Shown: positions 1 through 13,339, counted from the stretch's first letter. The stretch is 64,000 bases of DNA from Aquatica leii (GCA_035610365.1 CM069435.1:2506001-2570000), one strand, 5' to 3'. The notes: generated from the sequence alone by a model not told the origin. Numbers and translations are program-made.

Positions 1-3000
1 GAGACCAGAGACCAGAGACCAGAGACCAGAACCAAGGACCAGAGACCAAGACCAGAGGACCAAGGACCAGAGACCAAGGACCAAGGACCAAGGACCAAGG
101 ACCAGAGGACCAGGACCAAGGACCAAGGACCAAGACCAAGGACCAGGACCAAGGACCAAGGACCAAGGACCAAGGACCAAGACCAGGACCAAGGACCAAG
201 GACCAAGGACCAGAACCAAGAACCAGAGACCAGGACCAGGACCAAGGACCAAGGACCAGAACCAGACCAAGACCAGAGACCAAGACCAAGAACCAGAGAC
301 CAGGACCAGAGACCAGAGACCAGAGACCAGAACCAGAGACCAGAGACCAGAGACCAAGGACCAAGGACCAGAGACCAGAGACCAGAGACCAGAGACCAAG
401 GACCAGAACCAGAGACCAGAGACCAGAGACCAAGGACCAGAGACCAGGACCAGAGACCAGGACCAAGGACCAGAGACCAGAGACCAGAGACCAGGAACCA
501 GGACCAGAGACCAAGGACCAGAGACCAAGGACCAGAGACCAGGACCAGAGACCAGGACCAAGGACCAAGGACCAGGACCAAGGACCAAGGACCAAGGACC
601 AAGGACCAAGGACCAAGGACCAAGGACCAGGACCAAGGACCAAGGACCAAGGACCAGGACCAAGGACCAAGGACCAAGGACCAGGACCAGGACCAAGGAC
701 CAAGGACCAAGGACCAGGACCAAGGACCAGGACCAAGGACCAGGACCAAGGACCAGGACCAAGGACCAAGGACCAAGGACCAAGGACCAGGACCAGGACC
801 AAGGACCAAGGACCAAGGACCAGGACCAAGGACCAGGACCAGGACCAAGGACCAGGACCAAGGACCAAGGACCAGGAAAGGACCAGGACCAAGGACCAAG
901 GACCAGGACCAAGGACCAAGGACCAGGACCAAGGACCAAGGACCAGGACCAGGACCAGGACCAGGACCAGGACCAGGACCAGGACCAGGACCAAGGACCA
1001 GGACCAAGGACCAGGACCAGGACCAGAGACCAGGACCAGGACCAGAGACCAGGACCAAGGACCAGGACCAAGGACCAAGGACCAGGACCAGGACCAAGGA
1101 CCAGAGACCAAGGACCAGGACCAGGACCAAGGACCAGGACCAGGACCAGGACCAGGACCAAGGACCAAGGACCAGAGACCAGGACCAGGACCAAGGACCA
1201 GGACCAGAGACCAGGACCAGAGACCAGAGACCAGAGACCAAGGACCAAGGACCAGAGACCAGGACCAGAGACCAGGACCAGGACCAGAACCAGGACCAGA
1301 GACCAGAGACCAAGGACCAGGACCAAGGACCAAGGACCAGAACCAGAGACCAGAGACCAGAGACCAGAGACCAGAGACCAAGGACCAGAGACCAGAACCA
1401 GAGACCAGAGACCAGAGACCAGAGACCAGAACCAGAACCAGAGACCAGAGACCAAGGACCAGAGACCAGAGACCAGAGACCAGAGACCAGAGACCAGAGA
1501 CCAGAGACCAAGGACCAGAGACCAGAGACCAGAACCAGAGACCAGGACCAGAGACCAGAGACCAAGACCAGAACCAAGGACCAAGACCAGAACCAGAGAC
1601 CAGAGACCAAGGACCAGAGACCAGAGACCAGAGACCAGGACCAGAGACCAAGACCAGAACCAGAACCAGAGACCAGAACCAGAGACCAGAACCAAGACCA
1701 GAGACCAGAACCAGAGACCAAGACCAGAACCAGAGACCAGAGACCAGAACCAGAGACCAAGAACCAGAGACCAGAGACCAAGACCAGAGACCAGAACCAG
1801 AACCAGAGACCAGAGACCAAGACCAGAGACCAGAGACCAGAGACCAGAGACCAAGACCAGAGACCAGAGACCAGAGACCAAGGACCAGAGACCAGAACCA
1901 GAGACCAAGACCAAGGACCAAGACCAGACCAGAGACCAGAGACCAGAACCAGAGACCAGAGACCAGAGACCAAGACCAGAGACCAGAACCAAGGACCAAG
2001 ACCAGAGACCAAGGACCAAGGACCAGAACCAGGACCAAGGGACCAAGACCAGGACCAGAGACCAGAGACCAGAGACCAGAGACCAGAGACCAGAACCAGA
2101 GACCAAGACCAAGACCAAGAACCAGACCAGAGACCAGGACCAGAACCAGGACCAAGGACCAAGACCAGAGACCAGAGACCAAGGACCAGAGACCAGAGAC
2201 CAGAGACCAGAGACCAGAGACCAGACCAGACCAAGACCAGAGACCAGAGACCAGAGACCAGGACCAGGACCAGAGACCAGAGACCAGAGACCAAGACCAG
2301 AGACCAGAACCAAGACCAGAGACCAGAGACCAGAACCAGAGACCAGAGACCAGAGACCAGAACCAGAGACCAGAGACCAGAGACCAGGACCAGAGACCAA
2401 GACCAGAGACCAGAGACCAGAGACCAAGACCAGAACCAAGACCAGAGACCAGAGACCAGAGACCAGAGACCAAGAGACCAGAGACCAGAGACCAGAGACC
2501 AGAGACCAAGACCAGAACCAAGACCAGAGACCAAGACCAAGAACCAGAGACCAGAGACCAAGGACCAGAACCAGAACCAGAGACCAAGACCAAGACCAAG
2601 GACCAGAGACCAGAACCAGAGACCAGAACCAAGACCAAGACCAGAACCAGAACCAGAGACCAGAGACCAGAGACCAAGGACCAGAGACCAGAGACCAGAG
2701 ACCAGAGACCAGAGACCAGAGACCAGAACCAGAGACCAGAGACCAAGAACCAGAGACCAGGAACCAGGACCAGGACCAAGACCAAGGACCAAGGACCACC
2801 AGGACCAAGACCAAGACCAGAGACCAGGACCAGAGACCAAGACCAAGACAGAGACCAGAGACCAAGACCAGAGACCAGAACCAGGACCAGACCAGAGACC
2901 AAGGACCAGAGACCAGAGACCAAGGACCAGAGACCAGAACCAGGACCAAGACCAGAGACCAAGGACCAGAACCAGAACCAGAGACCAGAGACCAGAGACC

Positions 3001-6000
3001 AGAACCAGAGACCAGGACCAGAGACCAGAGACCAGAACCAGAGACCAGAGACCAGAACCAGAGACCAGAGACCAGAGACCAGAGACCAGAGACCAGAGAC
3101 CAGAACCAGAGACCAGAACCAGAGACCAAGACCAAGACCAGAGACCAGAGACCAAGACCAGAGACCAAGGACCAGAGACCAGGACCAGAGACCAAGGACC
3201 AGGACCAGGACCAGGACCAGGACCAAGGACCAGAGACCAGAGACCAGAGACCAGAACCAAGACCAAGACCAGAGACCAGAACCAGAGACCAGAGACCAGA
3301 GACCAGAGACCAAGACCAGAGACCAGAACCAGAGACCAGAACCAGGACCAGAGACCAAGACCAGAGACCAGAGACCAAGGACCAGAGACCAAGACCAGAG
3401 ACCAGAGACCAGAGACCAGAGACCAGAGACCAGAGACCAGAGACCAGAGACGAGACCAGAGACCAGAGACCAGACCAGAGACCAGAGACCAAGACCAGAG
3501 ACCAGAACCCAGAGACCAAGACCAGAACCAGAACCAGAGACCAAGACCAGAGACCAGAGACCAGAGACCAGAGACCAGAACCAGAGACCAAGACCAAGAC
3601 CAGAGACCAAGACCAGAGACCAGAGACCAGAGACCAGAACCAGAGACCAAGACCAGAACCAGAGACCAGAACCAGAGACCAGAGACCAGAGACCAGGACC
3701 AGAACCAGAACCAGAGACCAGAGACCAGAACCAAGACCAGAGACCAGAGACCAAGACCAGAGACCAGAGACCAAGACCAGAGACCAGAGACCAGAACCAA
3801 GACCAAGACCAGAGACCAGAACCAAGAACCAGAACCAGAGACCAAGAACCAGAGACCAGAGACCAGAACCAGAACCAAGGACCAAGACCAAGACCAGAGA
3901 CCAGAGACCAGAACCAAGACCAGAACCAAGACCAGAGACCAGAGACCAGAGACCAGAGACCAGAACCAGAGACCAGAGACCAGAGACCAGAACCAGAGAC
4001 CAGGACCAAGACCAGAACCAGAGACCAGAACCAGAACCAAGACCAGAGACCAGAACCAGAGACCAGAGACCAGGAACCAGAGACCAAGGACCAAGACCAG
4101 ACCAGGACCAAGACCAAGGACCAGAACCAGAACCAGGACCAAGGACCAGAGACCAGAACCAGAGACCAAGACCAGGACCAGAGACCAGAGACCAAGAACC
4201 AAGGACCAGAGACCAAGACCAAGACCAGAACCAGAGACCAAGACCAGGACCAAGACCAGAACCAGAGACCAAGACCAAGACCAAGACCAGAACCAGAACC
4301 AGAGACCAGAGACCAGAGACCAAGGACCAGAGACCAAGGACCAGAGACCAGGACCAGGACCAGAGACCAAGGACCAGAGACCAAGACCAGAACCAGGACC
4401 AGAGACCAAGGACCAGAGACCAGGACCAAGGACCAAGACCAGGACCAGAGACCAGGACCAGAGACCAGGACCAAGGACCAGAGACCAAGACCAAGGACCA
4501 AGGACCAGGACCAAGGACCAGAGACCAAGGACCAAGGACCAGGACCAGAGGACCAGAGACCAGAGACCAAGGACCAAGGACCAGAACCAGAGACCAGAGA
4601 CCAGAGACCAGAGACCAGAGACCAGAGACCAGAGACCAGAGACCAAGGACCAGAACCAGAGACCAAGACCAGACCAAGACCAGGAACCAGGACCAGAGAC
4701 CAGAACCAAGGACCAGGACCAGAGACCAGAGACCAGAGACCAGGACCAGGACCAGGACCAGGACCAGAGACCAAGGACCAGAGACCAGAGACCAAGGACC
4801 AGGACCAAGGACCAGGACCAGGACCAGAGACCAAGGACCAGAGACCAAGGACCAGGACCAAGGACCAAGGACCAGAGACCAAGGACCAGGACCAAGGACC
4901 AAGGACCAGGACCAAGGACCAAGGACCAGACCAAGGACCAGGACCAAGGACCAAGGACCAAGGACCAGGACCAGACCAAGGACCAAGGACAGGGACCAGA
5001 CCAAGGACCAAGGACCAAGACCAGGACCAGGACCAGGACCAGGACTAAGGACCAGGACCAAGGACCAAGGACCAAGGACCAGAGACCAAGGACCAGGACC
5101 AGAGACCAAGGACCAGAGACCAGGACCAGAGACCAAGGACCAGAGACCAGAGACCAGAGACCAGGACCAAGGACCAGAGACCAGGACCAAGGACCAGGAC
5201 CAGGACCAAGGACCAAGGACCAGAGACCAAGGACCAGGACCAGAGACCAAGGACCAGGACCAGAGACCAAGGACCAGAGACCAGAGACCAGAGACCAGAG
5301 ACCAGAGACCAAGGACCAGGACCAGGACCAGAGACCAGAACCAGAGACCAGAGACCAGAGACCAAGGACCAGGACCAAGGACCAGGACCAAGGACCAAGG
5401 ACCAAGGACCAGGACCAAGGACCAGGACCAAGGACCAGGACCAGGACCAGGACCAAGGACCAGGACCAAGGACCAAGGACCAAGGACCAAGGACCAAGGA
5501 CCAAGGACCAGGACCAAGGACCAAGGACCAGGACCAGGACCAAGGACCAAGGACCAAGGACCAAGGACCAAGGACCAAGGACCAGGACCAAGGACCAAGG
5601 ACCAGGACCAGGACCAAGGACCAAGGACCAGGACCAAGGACCAAGGACCAAGGACCAGGACCAAGGACCAGGACCAAGGACCAAGGACCAAGGACCAAGG
5701 ACCAGGACCAAGGACCAGAGACCAGAACCAGAGACCAGAGACCAGGACCAGAGACCAAGGACCAGAACCAAGGACCAGAGACCAGAGACCAAGGACCAGA
5801 GACCAAGGACCAGGACCAGAACCAAGACCAAGAACCAAGGACCAGAACCAAGACCAGGACCAGAGACCAGAACCAGAGACCAAGACCAGAGACCAGAGAC
5901 CAGAGACCAGAACCAGAGACCAGAGACCAGGACCAGAGACCAGAGACCAGGAACCAGAGACCAAGACCAGAGACCAAGGACCAGAGACCAGAGACCAGAG

Positions 6001-9000
6001 ACCAGAGACCAGAGACCAGAGACCAAGACCAGAGACCAGAGACCAGGACCAGAGACCAGGACCAGAGACCAAGGACCAGAGACCAAGGACCAGGACCAGG
6101 ACCAGAACCAAGACCAGAGACCAGACCAAGGACCAGGACCAAGGACCAGAACCAGAGACCAGAGACCAGAGACCAGAGACCAAGACCAGAACCAAGGACC
6201 AAGACCAAGGACCAGAGACCAGAGACCAGACCAAGGACCAGAGACCAAGGACCAGAGACCAGGACCAGAACCAAGACCAGAGACCAGAGACCAGAACCAA
6301 GACCAGAGACCAGAGACCAGAGACCAGAGACCAGAGACCAGGACCAAGGACCAAGACCAGACCAAGGACCAAGGACCAGAGACCAGAGACCAGGACCAGG
6401 ACCAGAGACCAGACCAAGGACCAAGGACCAAGGACCAGAGACCAAGGACCAGAGACCAGAGACCAGAGACCAAGGACCAAGACCAGAACCAAGACCAGAA
6501 CCAGAGACCAGAGACCAGAGACCAGAGACCAGAACCAGAACCAAGGACCAGAACCAAGGACCAAGGACCAAGACCAGGACCAAGGACCAGAGACCAGAGA
6601 CCAGAACCAGAGACCAGAACCAAGACCAGAGACCAGAGACCAGAACCAGAGACCAAGGACCAGAGACCAAGGACCAGAGACCAAGGACCAGGACCAGGAC
6701 CAAGGACCAAGGACCAGGACCAGGACCAGAGACCAAGGACCAGAGACCAGAACCAGAGACCAGAGACCAGGACCAGGACCAGAGACCAGGACCAGGACCA
6801 AGGACCAAGGACCAGAGACCAGAGACCAGGACCAGAGACCAGGACCAGAGACCAGGACCAAGGACCAGGACCAGAGACCAAGGACCAGAGACCAAGGACC
6901 AGGACCAAGGACCAAGGACCAGAGACCAGGACCAGGACCAGAGACCAGGACCAGGACCAGGACCAAGGACCAGGACCAAGGACCAGGACCAGGACCAGAG
7001 GACCAAGGACCAGAGACCAAGGACCAGAGACCAGAGACCAGGACCAAGGACCAGGACCAGAGACCAGAGACCAGGACCAGAGACCAAGGACCAAGGACCA
7101 AGGACCAGAGACCAAGGACCAGGACCAAGGACCAAGGACCAGGACCAGGACCAGGACCAAGGACCAGGACCAAGGACCAGGACCAAGGACCAAGGACCAA
7201 GGACCAGACCAGGACCAAGGACCAAGGACCAGAGACCAAGGACCAGGACCAGAGACCAGAACCAGGACCAGAGACCAGAGACCAGGACCAAGGACCAAGG
7301 ACCAGGACCAGGACCAAGGACCAGGACCAAGGACCAGGACCAAGGACCAGGACCAGGACCAGGACCAAGGACCAGAGACCAAGGACCAGAGACCAGGACC
7401 AGAGACCAGGACCAGGACCAAGGACCAGGACCAGGACCAGGACCAAGGACCAAGGACCAAGGACCAAGGACCAGGACCAGGACCAGAGACCAGGACCAAG
7501 GACCAGGACCAAGGACCAGGACCAGGACCAAGGACCAGGACCAAGGACCAGAGACCAGAGACCAAGGACCAGAGACCAGGACCAAGGACCAGAGACCAAG
7601 GACCAGGACCAGGACCAGAGACCAGAGACCAGGACCAGAGACCAGAGACCAGAGACCAAGGACCAGGACCAGAGACCAAGGACCAGGACCAGAGACCAGA
7701 GACCAGAGACCAGGACCAGAGACCAGAGACCAGAACCAGAGACCAGAGACCAGAGACCAAGGACCAGAGACCAGAGACCAGAGACCAGAGACCAGAGACC
7801 AGAACCAGAGACCAAGGACCAGAGACCAAGGACCAGGACCAGACAGAGACCAGAGACCAAGGACCAGAGACCAGGACCAGAGACCAAGGACCAGGACCAG
7901 GACCAGAGACCAGAGACCAGAGACCAGAGACCAGAGACCAGGACCAGAGACCAGAGACCAGAGACCAGAGACCAGAGACCAGGACCAGAGACCAGAGACC
8001 AGAGACCAGAGACCAGGACCAGAGACCAGAGACCAGAGACCAGAGACCAGAACCAGAGACCAGAGACCAGAGACCAGAGACCAGAGACCAGAGACCAGGA
8101 CCAGGACCAGAGACCAGAGACCAAGGACCAGGACCAGAGACCAAGACCAGAGACCAGGACCAGAGACCAAGACCAGAGACCAGAACCAGAGACCAAGGAC
8201 CAAGACCAGAGACCAGAGACCAGAGACCAGAACCAGAGACCAGAGACCAGAGACCAAGGACCAGAGACCAGAGACCAGAGACCAGAGACCAGAGACCAGA
8301 GACCAGAGACCAGAACCAGAGACCAGAGACCAGGACCAGAGACCAGAGACCAGAGACCAGAACCAGGACCAGAGACCAAGGACCAGAGACCAGAGACCAG
8401 AGACCAGAGACCAGAGACCAGAACCAAGACCAGAGACCAGAGACCAGAGACCAGGACCAGAACCAGAGACCAGAGACCAGAGACCAGAGACCAGAGACCA
8501 AGACCAAGGACCAGAGACCAGGACCAGAGACCAGAGACCAAGGACCAGGACCAGAGACAAGACCAGGACCAAGGACCAGGACCAGAGACCAAGGACCAAG
8601 GACCAGAGACCAGAGACCAGGACCAGAGACCAGAACCAGAGACCAGAGACCAGAGACCAAGGACCAGAGACCAAGGACCAGAGACCAGAACCAGAACCAG
8701 AGACCAGAGACCAGAGACCAGAGACCAGAGACCAGAGACCAGAGACCAGAGACCAGAACCAGAGACCAGAGACCAGAACCAGAGACCAGAGACCAGAACC
8801 AGAGACCAGAGACCAAGGACCAAGGACCAAGACCAGGAACCAGAGACCAGGACCAGGACCAGGACCAAGGACCAAGGACCAGAGACCAAGGACCAGGACC
8901 AAGGACCAGGACCAGGACCAGGACCAAGGACCAGGACCAGGACCAAGGACCAGGACCAAGGACCAGGACCAGACAGGACCAGGACCAGGACCAAGGACCA

Positions 9001-9448
9001 AGACCAAGGACCAAGGACCAGGACCAAGGACCAAGGACCAGGACCAGAACCAGGACCAGAGACCAGGACCAGGACCAGGACCAGAGACCAGGACCAGGAC
9101 CAAGGACCAGGACCAAGGACCAGGACCAAGGACCAGGACCAGGACCAGGACCAAGGACCAGGACCAGGACCAGGACCAAGGACCAGGACCAAGGACCAAG
9201 GACCAGGACCAAGGACCAAGGACCAGGACCAAGGACCAGGACCAGGACCAAGGACCAGGACAGGACCAAGGACCAAGGACCAAGGACCAAGGACCAAGGA
9301 CAAGGACCAAGGACCAGGACCAGGACCAAGGACCAAGGACCAAGGACCAAGGACCACCAAGGACCAAGGACCAAAGGAGACCAAGGACCAAGGAGACCAA
9401 GGACCAAGGACCAAGGACCAAGGACCAAGGACCAAGGACAGAGGACCA
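1..9448. repeat. GACCA-type simple satellite, essentially T-free on the + strand
   Basis: The whole block is built from interleaved 6- and 7-mers: AGGACC, AGAACC, AAGACC (6) and AGAGACC, AAGGACC (7). Order is irregular, and local zones favour one variant (AAGGACC-rich near 540-980 and 9,100-9,450; AGAGACC-rich near 1,200-4,000). Reading through, I found one T on the + strand, at 5046. Since every stop codon contains a T on one strand and an A on the other, a T-free strand leaves all six frames open. That fully explains the very long - strand reading frame here (WSLVLGP-like repeats), so I do not call it a gene. No unique sequence interrupts the block. Confidence 0.95.
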
Positions 9449-11340
9449 AGGACGTTTTAGGTTTAGCGAGTTTTTAGGACCAAGACGACCAAGGACGTTT
9501 TAGGTTTGAGTTTTTAGGCAGAGACGAACGCAAGGACGTTTTAGGTTTAGCGAGTTTTTAGGCAGACCAGAACGCAAGGACGTTTTAGGTTTAGCGAGTT
9601 TTTAGGCAGAGACGAACGCAAAGGACGTTTTAGGTTTAGCGAGTTTTTAGGCAGAGACGAACGCAAGGACGTTTTAGGTTTAGCGAGTTTTTAGGCAGAG
9701 ACGAACGCAAGGACGTTTTAGGTTTAGCGAGTTTTTAGGCAGAGACGAACGCAAAGGACGTTTTAGGTTTAGCGAGTTTTTAGGCAGAGACGAACGCAAG
9801 GACGTTTTAGGTTTAGCGAGTTTTTAGGCAGAGACGAACGCAAGGACGTTTTAGGTTTAGCGAGTTTTTAGGCAGAGACGAACGCAAGGACGTTTTAGGT
9901 TTAGCGAGTTTTTAGGCAGAGACGAACGCAAGGACGTTTTAGGTTTAGCGAGTTTTTTAGGCAGAGACGAACGCAAGGACGTTTTAGGTTTAGCGAGTTT
10001 TTTAGGCAGAGACGAACGCAAGGACGTTTTAGGTTTAGCGAGTTTTTTAGGCAGAGACGAACGCAAGGACGTTTTAGGTTTAGCGAGTTTTTTAGGCAGA
10101 GACGAACGCAAGGACGTTTTAGGTTTAGCGAGTTTTTTAGGCAGAGACGAACGCAAGGACGTTTTAGGTTTAGCGAGTTTTTAGGCAGAGACGAACGCAA
10201 GGACGTTTTAGGTTTAGCGAGTTTTTAGGCAGAGACGAACGCAAGGACGTTTTAGGTTTAGCGAGTTTTTAGGCAGAGACGAACGCAAGGACGTTTTAGG
10301 TTTAGCGAGTTTTTTAGGCAGAGACGAACGCAAGGACGTTTTAGGTTTAGCGAGTTTTTTAGGCAGAGACGAACGCAAGGACGTTTTAGGTTTAGCGAGT
10401 TTTTTAGGCAGAGACGAACGCAAGGACGTTTTAGGTTTAGCGAGTTTTTAGGCAGAGACGAACGCAAGGACGTTTTAGGTTTAGCGAGTTTTTAGGCAGA
10501 GACGAACGCAAGGACGTTTTAGGTTTAGCGAGTTTTTAGGCAGAGACGAACGCAAGGACGTTTTAGGTTTAGCGAGTTTTTAGGCAGAGACGAACGCAAG
10601 GACGTTTTAGGTTTAGCGAGTTTTTAGGCAGAGACGAACGCAAGGACGTTTTAGGTTTAGCGAGTTTTTAGAGGCAGAGACGAACGCAAGGACGTTTTAG
10701 GTTTAGCGAGTTTTTAGGCAGAGACGAACGCAAGGACGTTTTAGGTTTAGCGAGTTTTTAGGCAGAGACGAACGCAAGGACGTTTTAGGTTTAGCGAGTT
10801 TTTAGGCAGAGACGAACGCAAGGACGTTTTAGGTTTAGCGAGTTTTTTAGGCAGAGACGAACGCAAGGACGTTTTAGGTTTAGCGAGTTTTTTAGGCAGA
10901 GACGAACGCAAGGACGTTTTAGGTTTAGCGAGTTTTTTAGGCAGAGACGAACGCAAGGACGTTTTAGGTTTAGCGAGTTTTTAGGCAGAGACGAACGCAA
11001 GGACGTTTTAGGTTTAGCGAGTTTTTAGGCAGAGACGAACGCAAGGACGTTTTAGGTTTAGCGAGTTTTTAGGCAGAGACGAACGCAAGGACGTTTTAGG
11101 TTTAGCGAGTTTTTAGGCAGAGACGAACGCAAGGACGTTTTAGGTTTAGCGAGTTTTTAGGCAGAGACGAACGCAAGGCCGTCTTAGGTTTAGCGAGTTT
11201 TTTAGGCAGAGACGAACGCAAGGACGTTTTAGGTTTAGCGAGTTTTTTAGGCAGAGACGAACGCAAGGACGTTTTAGGTTTAGCGAGTTTTTTAGGCAGA
11301 GACGAACGCAAGGACGTTTTAGGTTTAGCGAGTTTTTTAG
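9449..11340. repeat. 44/45-bp minisatellite, about 42 copies
   Basis: The monomer contains TTTTAGGTTTAGCGAG, a run of five or six T, AGGC, and AGAGACGAACGCAAGGAC. The T5 form is 44 bp and the T6 form 45 bp. Runs of 45-bp copies stay in frame and create the short - strand reading frames seen here (RSSLPKKLAKPKTSL-type repeats), while 44-bp copies shift frame; I treat these as non-coding. The first copies (9,449-9,560) are hybrids that still contain GACCAAG words from the neighbouring block. One copy near 10,671 carries an extra GAG, and one near 11,178 carries substitutions. Confidence 0.95.
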
Positions 11341-11357
11341 ATACTAGCTAAGATTCT

Positions 11358-11435
11358 TCTACGCTTTGCTTTCTAAATTTCTTGCTTTCTAAACTCTACG
11401 TTTTGCTTTCTAAACTATAAGTTTTGCTTTTGTTT
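11358..11435. repeat. Short degenerate ~20-bp tandem repeat
   Basis: Three to four imperfect copies of TTTTGCTTTCTAAACT-like units lie immediately right of the minisatellite. They separate the tandem arrays from AT-rich sequence. No coding potential is visible. Confidence 0.6.
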
Positions 11436-11687
11436 TGTTTTCAAACGTTTTTTTAAACTTACCGACTACTTAATTCACTTTCTCGTTTAAGTAATAACAA
11501 TGTCTTTTTTTACGAAGTTTAATCTTAGAAATAAACACATACAATTTATGATAGACATGCTACGCACAATAATTAACAAACTGTTACTACTAATAAATAT
11601 ATTACATTAATAATAACTACATACATGTTTATAAAAGCTAATATAAATATATTTTAATTATTCTCTGACAATAAGTATGAGAGTCTT

Positions 11688-12003
11688 TACTGCGGTTTAA
11701 GGGCTTACTTACTTTCTCTATGTACATGGAATTATGTGAAAATCAAATACAAAATCAATATATTTAAATATAATTGCAACATAAATCCCAGGCAGCACAC
11801 TGACGTCACATGACGACATTGATACGTTTAAATGACGTATAGGACGTAATTTTGATGTCAATAAAACGTAATGTGCTGCTTGGGATCGTTAAAGCAAATC
11901 AAAATACACAGTAATTAAAAAAGTTAAACAAAATTTGAAAAGTATAAATTAGGTATGAAAATGTTACAAATAATTTCAATAACTAATAATAAATATTATT
12001 AAT
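11688..12003. repeat. Diverged duplication, copy 1
   Basis: This segment starts at TACTGCGGTTTAA and ends in AATAAATATTATTAA. It matches 12,366-12,676 over its whole length with scattered substitutions and small indels. The offset is about 678 bp, so this is an old tandem-type duplication. Each copy carries the same palindromic element. Confidence 0.8.
11785..11886. mobile_element. Short palindromic MITE-like element, copy 1
   Basis: About 102 bp bounded by ATCCCAGGCAGCACA on the left and TGTGCTGCTTGGGAT on the right, with TGACGT/ACGTAA words inside each end. The terminal inverted repeat and small size are those of a MITE, but the superfamily is unassigned. No target duplication can be judged because the whole neighbourhood is duplicated at 12,465-12,558. 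Confidence 0.6.
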
Positions 12004-12365
12004 TACATACGTTTTTAAAAACTAAAAAAAAAGTATAATTTAACAATTTTTTGATAATAATTATGACAACGTTTGAATAATAACTTAAAAAGATTTAACA
12101 AAATAACCTATAGTGTTATCTGTATTATTACGCAGCCTTTAAACCACGACCGAAATATAATTTACAGAGTTGACGGTAGTTCTCTTGACATCTTTGGCGA
12201 GTACATGGTCAAATCTATAAGGTCACTAAATACAGTTAATGCACAGCGTAATTATTGAGGGTTTGCCGTTCATATACTTTAAATATGCTGTGTATATACC
12301 GTTGTTATTGACGCAATGGAATTGTTGTGAAATTAGAGTTAGAACCAAAACAAAGACAGCGTTTG
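12004..12365. other. AT-rich spacer between duplicated segments
   Basis: A short + strand reading frame of about 61 codons lies here without recognisable motifs or coding bias. I see no gene. Confidence 0.5.
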
Positions 12366-12676
12366 TACTGCGGTTTAAAGGTTTACTTACTTACTCTACG
12401 TAAATGAAATAAAATGTGAAAATCAATTACAAAATAAATATATTCAATTATAATCGCAACACAGATCCCAGGCAGCACATTGACGTCACATGACGGCATT
12501 GAACCTAACGTCTAGTACGTAATTTTGATGTCAATAAAACGTAATGTGCTGCCTGGAATAGTTAAAGCAAATCAAAATAAACAGTAAATAAACAATTTAC
12601 ATGAAATTTGCCAAGTACAATCTACGTATCAAAATGATAAAAATCATTTCAATAACAACAATAATAAATATTATTA
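12366..12676. repeat. Diverged duplication, copy 2
   Basis: Homologous along its length to 11,688-12,003, from TACTGCGGTTTAA to AATAAATATTATTAA. It includes its own copy of the palindromic element. Confidence 0.8.
12465..12558. mobile_element. Short palindromic MITE-like element, copy 2
   Basis: About 94 bp with inner ends CCCAGGCAGCACATTGACGT and ACGTAATGTGCTGCCTGG. The terminal repeat is better preserved than in copy 1 and supports a termini consensus starting CCAGGCAGCACAT. Confidence 0.6.
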
Positions 12677-13335
12677 AAACAAGCTAATACACAAACGAAT
12701 TTTTTCTAGATCCGTAAATTTCATATTTAAAGAATAACACACTGTAACAGTGGTTACCAAAAATACGTTGTTACTACCACACTTCAGTACATAAAAGCTT
12801 CGAGCCGATCTATCGTCTGAACGTTCCGGTTGCAGCTACTACAAGTGGCGTGACAATACGACTTTTGCAACTTTCCAGTTCATGTTGCTGTTTTACCCAT
12901 GCACTTGCATTTCTGTAACTTCAAGTGCGAATCTCCGAAGAAGAGAACGCCACAGATATTTTTTTCGCATAAGTTACACTTTGCAAGTTTTCCAGATAGC
13001 AGCAGGAAACCCTACTAAAATGGCAATTCGTTGGCATACCAAACATGCTCTAAACTACTAAACCTCGGCGGTTTTATTGCAATATGGATCTGTAACAATA
13101 AAAGTATAAGCAGATGCAAATCTTTGCGTTTAACCGCAGTCTTGAAACTACGGTATTTAGATGATGTACTAGAACTTTGTGTTTTCACAGTAATTACACT
13201 GTCTATGCACAGTGGTATCAACGTGTATTCATCAACGATATGAAGTAAAATTACTGTGGATACTTCATCGACAAATGCATCAAACGGATGGTGTTTTTAC
13301 AATAGTTTCAAGAGTACGAGAAAATTTTGAAATAA
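12677..13335. other. AT-rich region with no recognisable gene
   Basis: Overlapping frames of about 70 codons exist on both strands near 13,015-13,243. On the - strand near 12,880-13,000 a cysteine-spaced stretch (KCNLCEKNIC, then KCKC) hints at a decayed transposase or zinc-binding tail. I could not assign it. A satellite-like fragment begins at about 13,362. Confidence 0.4.
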
Positions 13336-13339
13336 TTTA

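Noticed and set aside
5045..9421. A 1458-codon open frame on the - strand
   Set aside because: The strand has no A except at the single site that forms its TAG, so stop codons cannot occur. All frames are open for the same reason. The product is only permuted W-S-L-V-L-G-P repeats.
9857..11311. Several 69-99-codon - strand frames with 15-residue repeats
   Set aside because: They exist only where consecutive 45-bp minisatellite copies stay in frame, and end at 44-bp copies. No start, promoter or non-repeat part supports a gene.
9449..11340. CRISPR-like look of a short regular repeat array
   Set aside because: There are no variable spacers; the whole 44-bp unit is repeated, and the genome is eukaryotic.
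13015..13243. Overlapping ~70-codon frames on both strands
   Set aside because: Neither contains a known motif, and opposite-strand overlap at this length is expected by chance in AT-rich DNA.
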